Assembly: GCF_042767895.1 (NCBI RefSeq)
Contig: NC_091567.1
Coordinates: 10,121,844 to 10,134,343 of the forward strand
Length of the DNA stretch: 12,500 nt
From: Penaeus vannamei
Lineage: Eukaryota > Arthropoda > Malacostraca > Decapoda > Penaeidae
Direction of reading: 5' to 3'
Below are positions 1-10,122 of the stretch, piece by piece; the first letter of the stretch is position 1, and each line of letters opens with the position of its first letter. The translations under genes and the position numbers were made by a program. The notes beneath the pieces were generated by a model that made no database searches, had not been told where the DNA came from, and worked only from the letters and a program-made list of their open reading frames with translations.

Positions 1-287
1 GTTTGCCTTACGCTTCTCTTCTTTTTTTTTCTCGTCTTTTTTCCCCTTATCTCTTCTCTATTTCTTTTCGCACTTTCTCTCTTTTTTTTTCTTCGTCTTC
101 TCCCTTATCTTCTTTATGTTCTCCTACTTATTCTCTTCTTTCTCTTTGCCTCCTTTTCTCCTTTTCCTACCTCTCACTGTTCTGTTCTCTTTCAGCTCCC
201 TTCATTCCACCTTCCTCTTCTTTCTTCTCATCTTTCTCTTCGTTTTTTATATTGCTTGCAGTACGTCTTCCTTTCTTTATTTATTTA
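1..287. repeat. Pyrimidine-rich low-complexity tract
   Basis: The + strand is dominated by T and C (runs such as CTTTTTTTTTC and TCTCTT) with scattered A and G. There is no fixed period. Open frames here read as Phe/Ser/Leu-rich polymers with no domain, which is what any TTT/TCT/CTT tract gives. A short complex patch near 241-268 (ATATTGCTTGCAGTACGTC) resembles a splice acceptor by chance composition, but no exon-like sequence follows it. Confidence 0.8.
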
Positions 288-490
288 TTTCTTCCCTCCT
301 CCTCCTCCTCCTCCTCCTCCTCCTCCTTCTTCTTCTTCTTCTTCTTCTTCTTCTTCTTCTTCTTCTTCTTCTTCTTCTTCTTCTTCTTCTTCTTTTTCTT
401 TTTCTTTTTCTTTTTCTTTTTCTTTTTCTTTTTCTTTTTCTTTTTCTTTTTCTTTTTCTTCTCCTCCTCTTTCTTTTTTCTTTTTTTTCT
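288..490. repeat. Compound (CCT)11-(CTT)23-(CTTTTT)11 array
   Basis: An unbroken 203 bp homopyrimidine run. Within it (CCT)11 occupies about 295-327, (CTT)23 about 326-394, and a hexamer C-plus-five-T array about 392-458. The unit becomes more T-rich stepwise from left to right with seamless joins, so each array probably grew from a variant unit of the previous one by replication slippage. A perfect homopurine-homopyrimidine run this long is triplex-capable. Confidence 0.93.
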
Positions 491-620
491 GTTTTTACTT
501 TTTCTTTTTTTCTTTTTTTTCTTTTTCTTTTTCTTTTTCTTTTCTTTTTCTTTTTCTTTTTCTTTTCTTTTTCTTTTTTTCTTTTTCTTTTTCTTGTTCT
601 TTTCTTTTTCTTTTTCTCCG
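491..620. repeat. Degenerate CTTTTT/CTTTT pyrimidine tract
   Basis: This continues the preceding array in decayed form: units of C followed by four to eight T, broken by single G or A residues at about 491, 497 and 596. It is most simply read as an older, mutated part of the same slippage array. Confidence 0.85.

Positions 621-1394
<774 letters not shown>

Positions 1395-1427
<33 letters not shown>
1395..1427. repeat. (AC)16 microsatellite
   Basis: Perfect AC dinucleotides of 16 units, followed by ATG and a G run that leads straight into the GA array. This gives a compound AC/G/GA locus. Confidence 0.95.
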
Positions 1428-2124
<697 letters not shown>

Positions 2125-2195
2125 TCACTCACACTCTCTCTCTATCTGTCTATCTCTCTCTCTCTCTCAATCTCACTTTCTCCCTCTCCCTCTCC
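2125..2195. repeat. Degenerate TC-rich tract
   Basis: Short, impure TC/TCTG/TCTA repeats with CTCCCTCTC at the right end. Lower purity than the large TC arrays, consistent with a decayed or young short locus. Confidence 0.75.
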
Positions 2196-2602
2196 TCATA
2201 ATGCGATATGTCTGTTCATACTTCCGCAAACCAAGTATCAATAACAACCATGGATTTTCACGGTTGAAACTCTCTCTTTCGCAATTATTTATCCGTTTAC
2301 TTTCCTTCGCGTTCCTGCTCGTCCCTTTTACCTTCGCGTATGCTTTCTCCCCTCTCCCCCCCCCCTCCATCGCTTTCTCCCCCTCCCCCCTCACGCTGGG
2401 CACCCTTTCACGCTCGAACACTTTCTCCAAGGTTCTTTCACAAAACTGTATCTTTCTCCTTTATTCTGATACATCACATGCCACCCTTCGCTGTTGCCAT
2501 GACGACGACATAGCCACTAGTAGCGACTTTTAGGAGACAGATGCACAGGGAGGAAGGCCTGAGAGGAGGCCTCAGAAGTTATATTAAAAGCACACACAAA
2601 TT
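2196..2602. other. Mixed spacer with C-rich patch
   Basis: Complex sequence without a defensible gene. It holds a C10 run at 2356-2365 inside a CT-rich patch (2341-2392). A small inverted pair CTGAG/CTCAG lies around AGGCCT near 2555-2576. Interrupted CA repeats at 2591-2602 lead into the long alternating array. Confidence 0.55.
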
Positions 2603-3660
<1,058 letters not shown>

Positions 3661-4014
3661 CTTGATTTGCCTCTGCTGGCTTAATTATAAATGTGACGCT
3701 GAAGGTAAAAAGGCTACAAACTGAGCCTACATTTTTGCCAACTAAAACGTTTTATCAAAGACTTTTATTTCACTTTCACTTTCATCTCTTTGGATCTCTG
3801 ACATCATTTGCAACATTACCTAATGACCGACATCGCGACATCAAAAATAATCACACCTGACAGAAATTAAATTCGCCATTGAAAAAAAAAAAAAAATAGG
3901 GAATCAGGAAAAATAACTCTGTCTTGCCCACCCTTAAGTGAGGATGGGAGTCGACCGCCGCCCTCTTCAGGAGGACGATTTCCGCTCGTGCCCTTCATGC
4001 TTACCGATTTGGTC
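3661..4014. other. Single-copy spacer with A15 run
   Basis: Complex sequence with A15 at 3882-3896. An A run can mark a retroposed 3' end, but no retroelement body, target duplication or polyadenylation signal is convincing here. No gene supported. Confidence 0.5.
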
Positions 4015-4152
4015 CTCTTCTCCCCGCCCCTCTTCCCTCTTCTCCCCTCTCCCCTCTCCCTGCCCTCTTTACCACCTCCCCTCTCCCCTCTCCCTGCCCT
4101 CTTTACAACCTCCCCTCTCCCCTCTCCCTGCCCTCTTTACAACCTCCCCTCT
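4015..4152. repeat. 34-bp C/T-rich minisatellite, 3.3 copies
   Basis: A 34 bp unit starting TGCCCTCTTTACAACC repeats at 4061, 4095 and 4129. A 19 bp partial copy precedes it from 4042 and the last copy is cut at about 4152. The first two full copies differ at one base (ACCACC versus ACAACC), and the second and third agree throughout the shared part. Near-identity implies recent duplication. Sequence before 4042 is unstructured CT-rich DNA. Confidence 0.9.
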
Positions 4153-4317
4153 TCTTTCTCATCACCCTCGGAGTGATAAATCATTTCTCATTTGCTCCCC
4201 CCTCCCCCAACATACACCTCCACCTACGAGACGAAAAGGAAAGAGCAACACCCCCGTAGGCTATACGGTCGACTTTCTCACCACTGCTGGCTAGGAAAAC
4301 GAGCTATGTGCTATCTT
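4153..4317. other. Short complex spacer between pyrimidine tracts
   Basis: About 165 bp of mixed sequence with small C-rich patches near 4196-4206. Nothing gene-like is recognisable. Confidence 0.5.
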
Positions 4318-4671
4318 TTTCTCCTCCTCTTCCTCCTCCTGACAAGACCTCTCTCCACCCGTCCCAGCCCGCCTTCCTTCCTTCCTCTCCCCTCCGTTCC
4401 CTCCCGTCTTCCCTCCCCTCACCACTGTACCCTCCCTTCTTCCCTCCGTTCCTTCCCCTCCCCTCAGTTCCCTCCCTTCTTTCCTCTCTCCTTCCCTCCC
4501 CTCCCCTCCGTTCCCTTCCGCCTTCCTTCCCCTCCCTCCATTCCTTCCTTCACTCCCTTCCCCCTCAGTTCCCTTCCTTCTTTCCTCCCCTCCCTTCCCC
4601 TCTTCTTCCTCCCTCCTTCCCTCCCTTCCCCTCTTCTTCCTCCCTCCTTCCCTACCCTCCTCCTCGTCATA
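4318..4671. repeat. Degenerate C/T minisatellite with a perfect 31-bp duplication
   Basis: Almost wholly pyrimidine. Variants of CCCTCCGTTCCCTCCC and CCCTCAGTTCCC recur irregularly. At 4590-4620 and 4621-4651 a 31 bp segment beginning CTCCCTTCCCCTC is duplicated head to tail without a mismatch. Pro/Ser/Leu-rich frames on the + strand and Gly/Glu/Arg-rich frames on the other are compositional only. Confidence 0.88.
4590..4651. repeat. Perfect tandem 31-bp duplication
   Basis: Two adjacent identical 31 bp copies by direct reading. They are the freshest element within a degenerate pyrimidine tract. Confidence 0.9.
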
Positions 4672-4755
4672 ACCTCTGTGTGATGGATAATTTGTTAAGC
4701 TGCAGGTCACCCGCTGGTACCGACAGATTACGGCTCGACCCAAACTTAGACAAGC

Positions 4756-4760
4756 TTTTT

Positions 4761-4829
<69 letters not shown>

Positions 4830-4913
4830 CTCTCGCTCTCTCGCTCTCTCGCTCTCTCGCTCTCTCGCTCTCTCGCTCTCTCGCTCTCTCGCTCTCTCGC
4901 TCTCTCGCTCTCT
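4756..4913. repeat. T10-(TC)31 followed by higher-order (CGCTCTCT)11
   Basis: T10 at 4756-4765 leads into perfect TC to about 4825. An octamer array CGCTCTCT follows, with G at 4827, 4835 and so on every 8 bp to 4907 (11 units). The design matches the array near 3551, but with period 8 instead of 6, so the two probably arose independently. The array contributes 11 CpG sites. Confidence 0.95.
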
Positions 4914-5164
4914 ATTTCTCCGCGTAGCATTCAGAAAAAAGAACTTTTGTGTGCCTTAAACGGGGCTTTTCGAGAGGCCTTCCTTAACAAAACACTTTTT
5001 TCTTCTTTCTCTCTCTAGCTCTGTCCCTGATATCTCATTCTGATTGCCAGTTTTCCGATATACCGATTGCCTATCTCTCTTGTTTTCTCAGAATTTCTCT
5101 CTCCTCTTTATCTCTGTTTATCTTTTATTTTATGCCTCCATTCACTCCCCCATTCATTTTCTCC
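4914..5164. other. Mixed T/C-leaning spacer
   Basis: Complex sequence with short TCTCTC patches near 5008-5015, 5072-5078 and 5095-5103. No gene, RNA or mobile element recognised. Confidence 0.5.
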
Positions 5165-5330
5165 CTCTCTTCCTTTGTCTGTCTGTCTGTCAGTCTGCCA
5201 GTTTGTTATTCATTCATTCATTCAATCAGTCAGCCAGACAGACAGTCTGTCTGTCTGTCTGCCTGCCAGTCAGTCAGTCAGTCAGTCAGTCAGTCTGTCG
5301 TCTGTCTGACTCTCTGTCTGTCTCCACTTT
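5165..5330. repeat. Tetranucleotide patchwork: GTCT, ATTC, CAGA, CAGT
   Basis: (GTCT)n at 5177-5191, (ATTC)4 at 5208-5223, CAGACAGACA at 5235-5244 facing TGTCTGTCTG at 5248-5257, (CAGT)7 at 5267-5294, then further GTCT units to about 5320. The facing CAGA/TCTG blocks form a perfect 10 bp stem with a 3 nt loop (GTC). Confidence 0.9.
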
Positions 5331-5590
5331 CAGCTTTAGTTTCCTTATCCTTTGACGATGTAGTTCCTGTCTAATCATCCTCCACGGATCTCCAGCAATG
5401 CTGATAATCCTATAATTTGTCTAAGGTATAATTAATGTACCCCTACTCTTTTTTCCCTTATCCCGAAGAAAAAAAATAAATAAAAAAGAATAACTAATAT
5501 CTTAAACCCAAAGGTTTTCGCTGGGGAAAACAAACAGACATAAAAGCAAAACTTTCTTTTAATCATTCACAGAAAGACGATTACGATTAG
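5331..5590. other. AT-leaning spacer, no gene seen
   Basis: About 260 bp with A-rich patches near 5467-5490. There is no open frame or RNA signature worth calling. Confidence 0.55.
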
Positions 5591-5712
5591 CCCCCTCTCT
5601 CACTCCCTTCCTCTCTCTCCTTCCTCCCTTCCTTCCCTCCTTCCTCCCAACCTCCTCCCTCCCTCCCTCTCTCTCTTCCTCCCTTTTTCCCTCCCTCCCT
5701 CTTTCCACCCTT
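5591..5712. repeat. CTCC/TTCC pyrimidine tract
   Basis: Irregular CTCC, TTCC and TCTC units with CCAACC interruptions. It precedes, on the same strand, a purine GA tract beginning about 85 bp later. Confidence 0.82.
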
Positions 5713-5805
5713 CCTCGGTGAGGAATACATTAAACCAACTAATCATCTTTGCATTATACCCTAATTAGCCGACAGCGGACGTCACCTGAGAGTAAAAGAG
5801 AAAAT

Positions 5806-5962
<157 letters not shown>

Positions 5963-5982
5963 AGATATATACAGAGAGAGAA

Positions 5983-6000
5983 TGTAAATAACAATTTACA
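5983..6000. repeat. Small perfect inverted repeat (7-bp stem, 4-nt loop)
   Basis: TGTAAAT (5983-5989) and ATTTACA (5994-6000) are exact reverse complements around AACA. They sit in the 60 bp spacer between the AG array and the AC array. Short AT-rich stems are common by chance. Confidence 0.5.
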
Positions 6001-6018
6001 ATGTGATATATATTCAGT

Positions 6019-6174
<156 letters not shown>

Positions 6175-6430
6175 ACAACAAATCTGCGACAATCTGGCGA
6201 TAAATATACGTCCTAATTATCGCCGGCTAATTAAGGAACAGCGCAAAAAAAGCCAAACGACGAATTCCCGCGCTGATCAGAACCCCATCCCGGCTCGCGC
6301 AGAAAAGGAAAAGGGGAAGACCCGCTTTTGATCTTCCGGCAAATACATTTCACAAAGCTGCTCTGAGTATTCGAATCCCTGGTAAATGGGATTATATGGC
6401 TTTTGGAACCTCTATAGCCGTCCGGGGTTG
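6175..6430. other. Complex single-copy island with inverted repeat
   Basis: About 250 bp of balanced composition with several CpG, flanked on both sides by simple repeats. It includes an 8 bp inverted repeat (6196-6224) and two CTAATTA motifs. A TTCGAATCC string at 6370-6378 resembles a tRNA B box, but the flanks do not pair as a T arm. No gene is supported. Confidence 0.5.
6196..6233. promoter_or_regulatory. Inverted repeat overlapping paired CTAATTA motifs
   Basis: GGCGATAA (6196-6203) and TTATCGCC (6217-6224) form a perfect 8 bp stem with a 13 nt loop. CTAATTA occurs at 6213-6219 and again at 6227-6233, 14 bp apart. TAATTA is the classic homeodomain core, so a regulatory role is conceivable, though AT-rich chance matches are frequent. 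Confidence 0.18.
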
Positions 6431-6586
6431 AGATAAGAAGGTGGAGGAGGATGGGGGGAGAGGGAGAAGGAGGATGGGGATGGGGAGGAGGATGAGGATG
6501 GGGGAGGAGGATTGAGGAGGAGGAGGTTGGGGGACGAGGATGGGGAGGAGGACGGGAGAGGAGGGAGGAGGAGGAGGAGGGAGGAG
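6431..6586. repeat. G/A-rich degenerate GGA/GGGGA tract
   Basis: Purine-rich DNA with repeated GATGGGG, GAGGAGG and GAGGATG motifs. Runs of four to six G (6453-6458, 6476-6479, 6482-6485, 6500-6504) give quadruplex potential on the + strand. It leads seamlessly into the perfect GGA array. Confidence 0.85.
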
Positions 6587-6702
6587 GGAGGAGGAGGAGG
6601 AGGAGGAGGAGGAGGAGGAGGAGGAGGAAGAAGAAGAAGAAGAAGAAGAAGAAGAAGAAGAAGAAGAAGAAGAAGAAGAAGAAGAAGAAGACGAAGAAGA
6701 AG
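6587..6702. repeat. Compound (GGA)14-(GAA)21 array
   Basis: (GGA)14 at 6587-6628 passes directly into (GAA)21 at 6627-6689, with a C at 6692 and more GAA to about 6702. Purines are unbroken from 6554 to 6691 (138 bp). GAA/TTC arrays of this size can form triplex. Poly-Glu, poly-Arg and poly-Ser frames are artefacts. Confidence 0.95.
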
Positions 6703-7047
6703 AGAGGAGGAGAGAAACAAAGCTGAAAAAGAAGAAAAAAGAAGAAGCTGAGCCGGTGAATAGTGAAAGCAGAAAAGAAAATGATACAGCAAAATGAGAT
6801 GAAGAACGAGAACAGAAAAGAGAAAGAAAAAGAAAACAGATACAACAGAAAGAAAGCATAATACGAGACGGAAAATAAGAGGGACAAGAAAACCCAAAGT
6901 CCCGAGCCCGAAAAAGGGCAGACAAAAGACGGACAGTCAGCCTTAAATCCCCGGCCATAAATAAAAACACAAGGCCTCATGGACAGCCATCGGGGACATC
7001 ATTAAAGGAAAGTATTCAATGAAAGCAATCACGCTGAAAGCTTTCTC
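6703..7047. other. A-rich spacer fading out of the GAA array
   Basis: A-rich sequence with many GAAAGA/AAAGAA words up to about 6860, probably decayed GAA-type repeat, followed by about 180 bp of balanced sequence. No gene is recognised. The long minus-strand frame crossing it continues into the poly-Ser/Phe repeat and has no domain. Confidence 0.55.
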
Positions 7048-7413
7048 CAACACACCCCCTCTCCCTCCCTCCCTCCCTCCTTCCCTCTCCCCGTTCCTCC
7101 CTCGCTCCTTTTCTCCTTCTTTCCTTCCCTCTCTCCCTTCCTCCCTCGCTCCTTCTCTTCTTCCCCCTTCCTCTCTCGCTCCCCCTTAACTCTTTCCCTC
7201 CTTCCCTTTCCCTATTCCTCTCCTCGCTCCTTTTCTCCTTCTGTTCTTCCATCACTCCCCTATCTCCTTCGTTCCTTCTATCCTTCCTCACTTTCTCCTT
7301 CCTTCCCTCATTCCTTCTCTCCTCTCCTTCACTCTTTCCCCCTTCTTTCCTCCACCCCTTCCTCCCTTCTTTCGCCCCTTTCCTCCCCCTCCCTTTCTCC
7401 CCCCCCCACCCCC
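7048..7413. repeat. Pyrimidine tract with degenerate CTCGCTCC minisatellite
   Basis: Nearly all C and T. The 19 bp word TCGCTCCTTTTCTCCTTCT occurs exactly at 7102-7120 and 7224-7242. Related CTCGCTCC words occur near 7146 and 7176, suggesting a roughly 30-45 bp repeat that has decayed. The tract ends in C9-A-C5 at 7399-7413. Confidence 0.85.
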
Positions 7414-7507
7414 GGCAATGTTCTTCGCAAGCCTCCGATTCCCGGAAAACACTTGAGAAATCCGTTCAAAAACTACCACGCCAGCCAATCATCGGTTTGC
7501 CCCGCCT
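7414..7507. other. Short complex spacer
   Basis: About 95 bp of balanced sequence separating the pyrimidine tract from the C-run cluster. No feature seen. Confidence 0.5.
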
Positions 7508-7531
7508 CCCCCCCCCACCCCCCCACCCCCC
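7508..7531 (-). repeat. C9-A-C7-A-C6: quadruplex motif on the minus strand
   Basis: C9 (7508-7516), A, C7 (7518-7524), A, C6 (7526-7531). The minus strand therefore reads G6-T-G7-T-G9, with enough G for four runs separated by single-base loops. The + strand is the matching i-motif candidate. It lies 40 bp from a G-run cluster of the opposite sense. Confidence 0.85.
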
Positions 7532-7571
7532 GCGGCGCTCACGGACCTATCGGGCGAGGGAGAAAGAGTGC

Positions 7572-7596
7572 GGGAGGGGGGGAGGGGGGGAGGGGG
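7572..7596 (+). repeat. G3-A-G7-A-G7-A-G5: quadruplex motif on the plus strand
   Basis: G3 (7572-7574), G7 (7576-7582), G7 (7584-7590) and G5 (7592-7596) are each separated by one A. This meets the strict four-run, short-loop quadruplex pattern. It faces the C-run cluster at 7508-7531 and could instead pair with it, with A-A mismatches. Confidence 0.87.
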
Positions 7597-7804
7597 TAGA
7601 AAGAGGAGAGAGAAAGAGAAAGAGTGAGAGAGAGTGAGAGTGGGATGAAGGAGGAAGAGTGGGAGGAAGGAAGAGAGAATGGCAAGATGAGGGAGAATAA
7701 GTGGGGGAGAAATAGGAGGGAGAGAGAGGGAAATGAGATGGCGGAAATGAAGACGGAAAAGGAGGAGTTGGTGGCGAGAGGATATAGAGATAGATAGATA
7801 GATA
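7597..7804. repeat. Degenerate purine-rich tract ending in (GATA)4
   Basis: GAGA, GGAGGAAG and GAGTG words with occasional T or C and no stable period. (GATA)4 sits at 7789-7804 and joins directly to the GA-rich minisatellite that follows. Confidence 0.8.
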
Positions 7805-7937
7805 AGAGAGAGAGAGGGAGAGAGAGGGACGGAGAGAGAGAGGAGAGAGGGAGGAGAGAGGGACGGAGAGAGAGGGAGAGAGAGAGGAGAGAGGGACGGA
7901 GAGAGGGAGGGAGAGGGAGAGAGGGAACGGAGAGAGA

Positions 7938-7941
<4 letters not shown>
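7805..7941. repeat. Purine minisatellite, period about 31-34 bp, four copies
   Basis: GA-rich units share a GAGAGGGACGGAGAG-type core. The diagnostic C of the core falls at 7830, 7864, 7897 and 7928, giving spacings of 34, 33 and 31 bp. The last copy has an extra A (GGGAACGG). The array runs into perfect GA. Confidence 0.8.
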
Positions 7942-8030
<89 letters not shown>

Positions 8031-8055
8031 CGAGAGCGAGAGAGAGAGAGAGAGA
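7942..8055. repeat. (GA)n with three GAGAGC units at the right end
   Basis: Perfect GA from about 7942 to 8024, then C at 8025, 8031 and 8037 (period 6), then GA again to the start of the GTCAAA repeat. It is a small version of the CpG-bearing hexamer array seen on the opposite strand sense at 3551-3628. Confidence 0.93.
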
Positions 8056-8444
<389 letters not shown>

Positions 8445-8665
8445 CTTTCAGAGGGCGAGGAGTCGAGAGGATGAGATGAGGCGAGGAGTCGAGGCGAGGA
8501 GAGGAGGAGTCGAGCCAATGAGGCGAGGAGATGAGGCAATGATGCTAGAAAGCGAGGAGGCCTATAGATGAGGAGACGAAGAGGCAAGAATGCGGGGAGA
8601 AGAGGAGGAGGCGAGGAGATGAAACGAGGAGGAAAGAAAATGAGGAGACGAGGAGGCCGCCGTTC
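8445..8665. repeat. Degenerate GCGAGGAG-core purine repeat
   Basis: The octamer GCGAGGAG occurs exactly six times (8455, 8481, 8494, 8523, 8552, 8611). Related words such as GATGAGGC, GAGTCGAG and GAGACGAGGAGG lie between them. Spacing is irregular (13 to 59 bp), so it is an old or rearranged minisatellite, and it carries many CpG. The Arg/Leu/Ser-rich minus-strand frame is compositional. Confidence 0.82.
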
Positions 8666-9289
8666 AGAAAGCAAGGGTCAAGTGAGTTGATTAACCTCTC
8701 CGAAAGCGTTTCTTCGCCTTGCATTTTCATCAGTAAACGAGTGCTTTGCAACAACAGAAGAGGAGAATATGTGCATATATATATAATAGAAGATAGAAGC
8801 GAGGAGAATACACGCACAAATATATCTAAAGGGATTAAAGCTTGCAAATGTGAAAATTGCAAGACTGCACTGCAACCGCGCCTCTTCGCAGCCTGGAAAG
8901 CAGGTTGCGTGGCGCATACTGTGCAATATAATCGGGTAATGAATGCATATAAACTGAACATCTTCGGGAATTTAATATCTTGAAGGAGGGGAAGAGATCG
9001 ATGCAAGAATGTTCTAGCACGCCATGGCGAAAGGGAGAAAGATGGAAATAATAATGATGGTGCTTTAAATAAACTCGCAGAGACGCACCGGATTACAATT
9101 CGTGAACTAACAAATACAAGTTAACGCATCGGAAAAAAGAAACAAACAATCACAATAAAATAACCAGCAGCTAGGAGAGGAGAGAAAGGAAATAAGAGAA
9201 AACGAAAGGCAGGGAGGACGACACAACACCAATAAATTATCGCTTTCCATCAAGGCTTAATAACAAATGATAAAAATGAATCTGATCAG
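8666..9289. other. Longest complex-sequence island, no recognised gene
   Basis: About 620 bp of balanced, non-repetitive sequence. Overlapping open frames of 98 codons (+, 8687-8983) and 153 codons (-, 8545-9006) exist, but the minus one begins within this island and ends in the GCGAGGAG repeat. Neither shows a domain, signal peptide or motif I recognise. A conserved element or exon cannot be excluded by eye. Confidence 0.45.
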
Positions 9290-9690
9290 CCTCCCCCCCC
9301 TCTCTCCCCACCTCCCTGCGCTTCCCTCTGCTCCTCACATCCCTAGTAGTCCCTAGGACCAACCCTTACCTAGTCTCACCCCAGGGTTTTTTTTTCAGCC
9401 CCCCTCTGGCACCCCATCCCAAGAGCTTCCCTAACCCCACTCCACTCCTTACGCTTCCACTACCCTATCCCTGAACCCTAGCGGTCCCCTACTCCACCCC
9501 TCCCCTCACGCCTTCCCCCTTCCCTCCCCTAGCGTTTCCCTAACCCCCTCCCCTAGCGTTTCCCTACCCCCCTCCCCTTCCCTCCCCTAGCGTTTCCCTA
9601 CCCCCCTCCCCTAGCGTTTCCCTACTATCCCCCCTCCCCTTCCCCCCTTCCCCTTCCCCAACCCCAAGCGTTTCCCTAACTCTTCAGCGC
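9290..9690. repeat. C-rich minisatellite with AGCGTTTCCCTA core
   Basis: AGCGTTTCCCTA occurs exactly at 9531, 9555, 9589, 9613 and 9667, at spacings of 24, 34, 24 and 54 bp. The longer gaps are the 24 bp unit plus about 10 or 30 bp of extra CCCCTTCCCT-type sequence. Degenerate relatives (GAGCTTCCCTAACC, TTACGCTTCCACTACC, TAGCGGTCCCCTA, TCACGCCTTCC) occupy about 9424-9520 at similar spacing. Runs of C give G4/i-motif potential. Confidence 0.88.
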
Positions 9691-9847
9691 GATTTACGAG
9701 ACGCAATCCAAGAGTTCAAGAGTTAATCATGAACTTTGAAATTAATTGTGACATTTGCTTACCCAAAAGTTCAGAACGAACGCATCACATTACGAACAGA
9801 TACAAGTTCTGAATGCTAAGAAACTTGTGGGAGCCCGACGTAGCCCG

Positions 9848-9848
<1 letters not shown>
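9691..9848. other. Complex spacer with short inverted repeat
   Basis: Balanced sequence. ACAAGTT (9802-9808) and AACTTGT (9822-9828) form a 7 bp stem with a 13 nt loop. No gene is seen. Confidence 0.5.
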
Positions 9849-9927
<79 letters not shown>

Positions 9928-9943
9928 GCGTGTGCGTGTGCGT

Positions 9944-9978
<35 letters not shown>

Positions 9979-9986
9979 GGTGCGTG

Positions 9987-10062
<76 letters not shown>

Positions 10063-10122
10063 TGTGTGTGTGTGTGTGTGTGCGCGCGAGGGCGTGTGCG
10101 TATGCGTGCGTGTGTGCGTGTG
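9849..10122. repeat. (TG)n-(TGTGCG)6-(TG)n-(TGCG)19 compound array
   Basis: Perfect TG from 9849, a hexamer TGTGCG with CG at 9923 and every 6 bp to 9953, TG again to 9978, a GGG break, TGCG tetramers from about 9987 to 10062, TG, then CGCGCG (10083-10088) and impure TG/CG to 10122. Purine-pyrimidine alternation is unbroken over 9849-9978 and 9980-10088. With its many CG steps it is the strongest Z-DNA candidate in the window. Confidence 0.96.

Noticed and set aside
3882..3896. A15 run as a possible SINE or processed pseudogene tail
   Set aside because: No recognisable body upstream, no target-site duplication seen and no polyadenylation signal at a sensible distance.
4042..4152. Regularly spaced repeat that could be mistaken for a CRISPR array
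   Set aside because: The units are directly tandem with no unique spacers, and the context is eukaryotic repeat DNA.
6370..6378. TTCGAATCC resembling a tRNA B box
   Set aside because: The flanking bases do not form a T-arm stem on either strand, and no A box or acceptor pairing was found at tRNA spacing.
6231..6980. 249-codon minus-strand frame
   Set aside because: The centre is poly-Phe/Ser/Pro from the GAA/GGA array. The ends show no domain or splice structure.
9530..9680. CCCTAAC words suggesting telomere-like repeats
   Set aside because: They occur only inside the 24 bp minisatellite unit and not in tandem. Arthropod telomeres usually use TTAGG.
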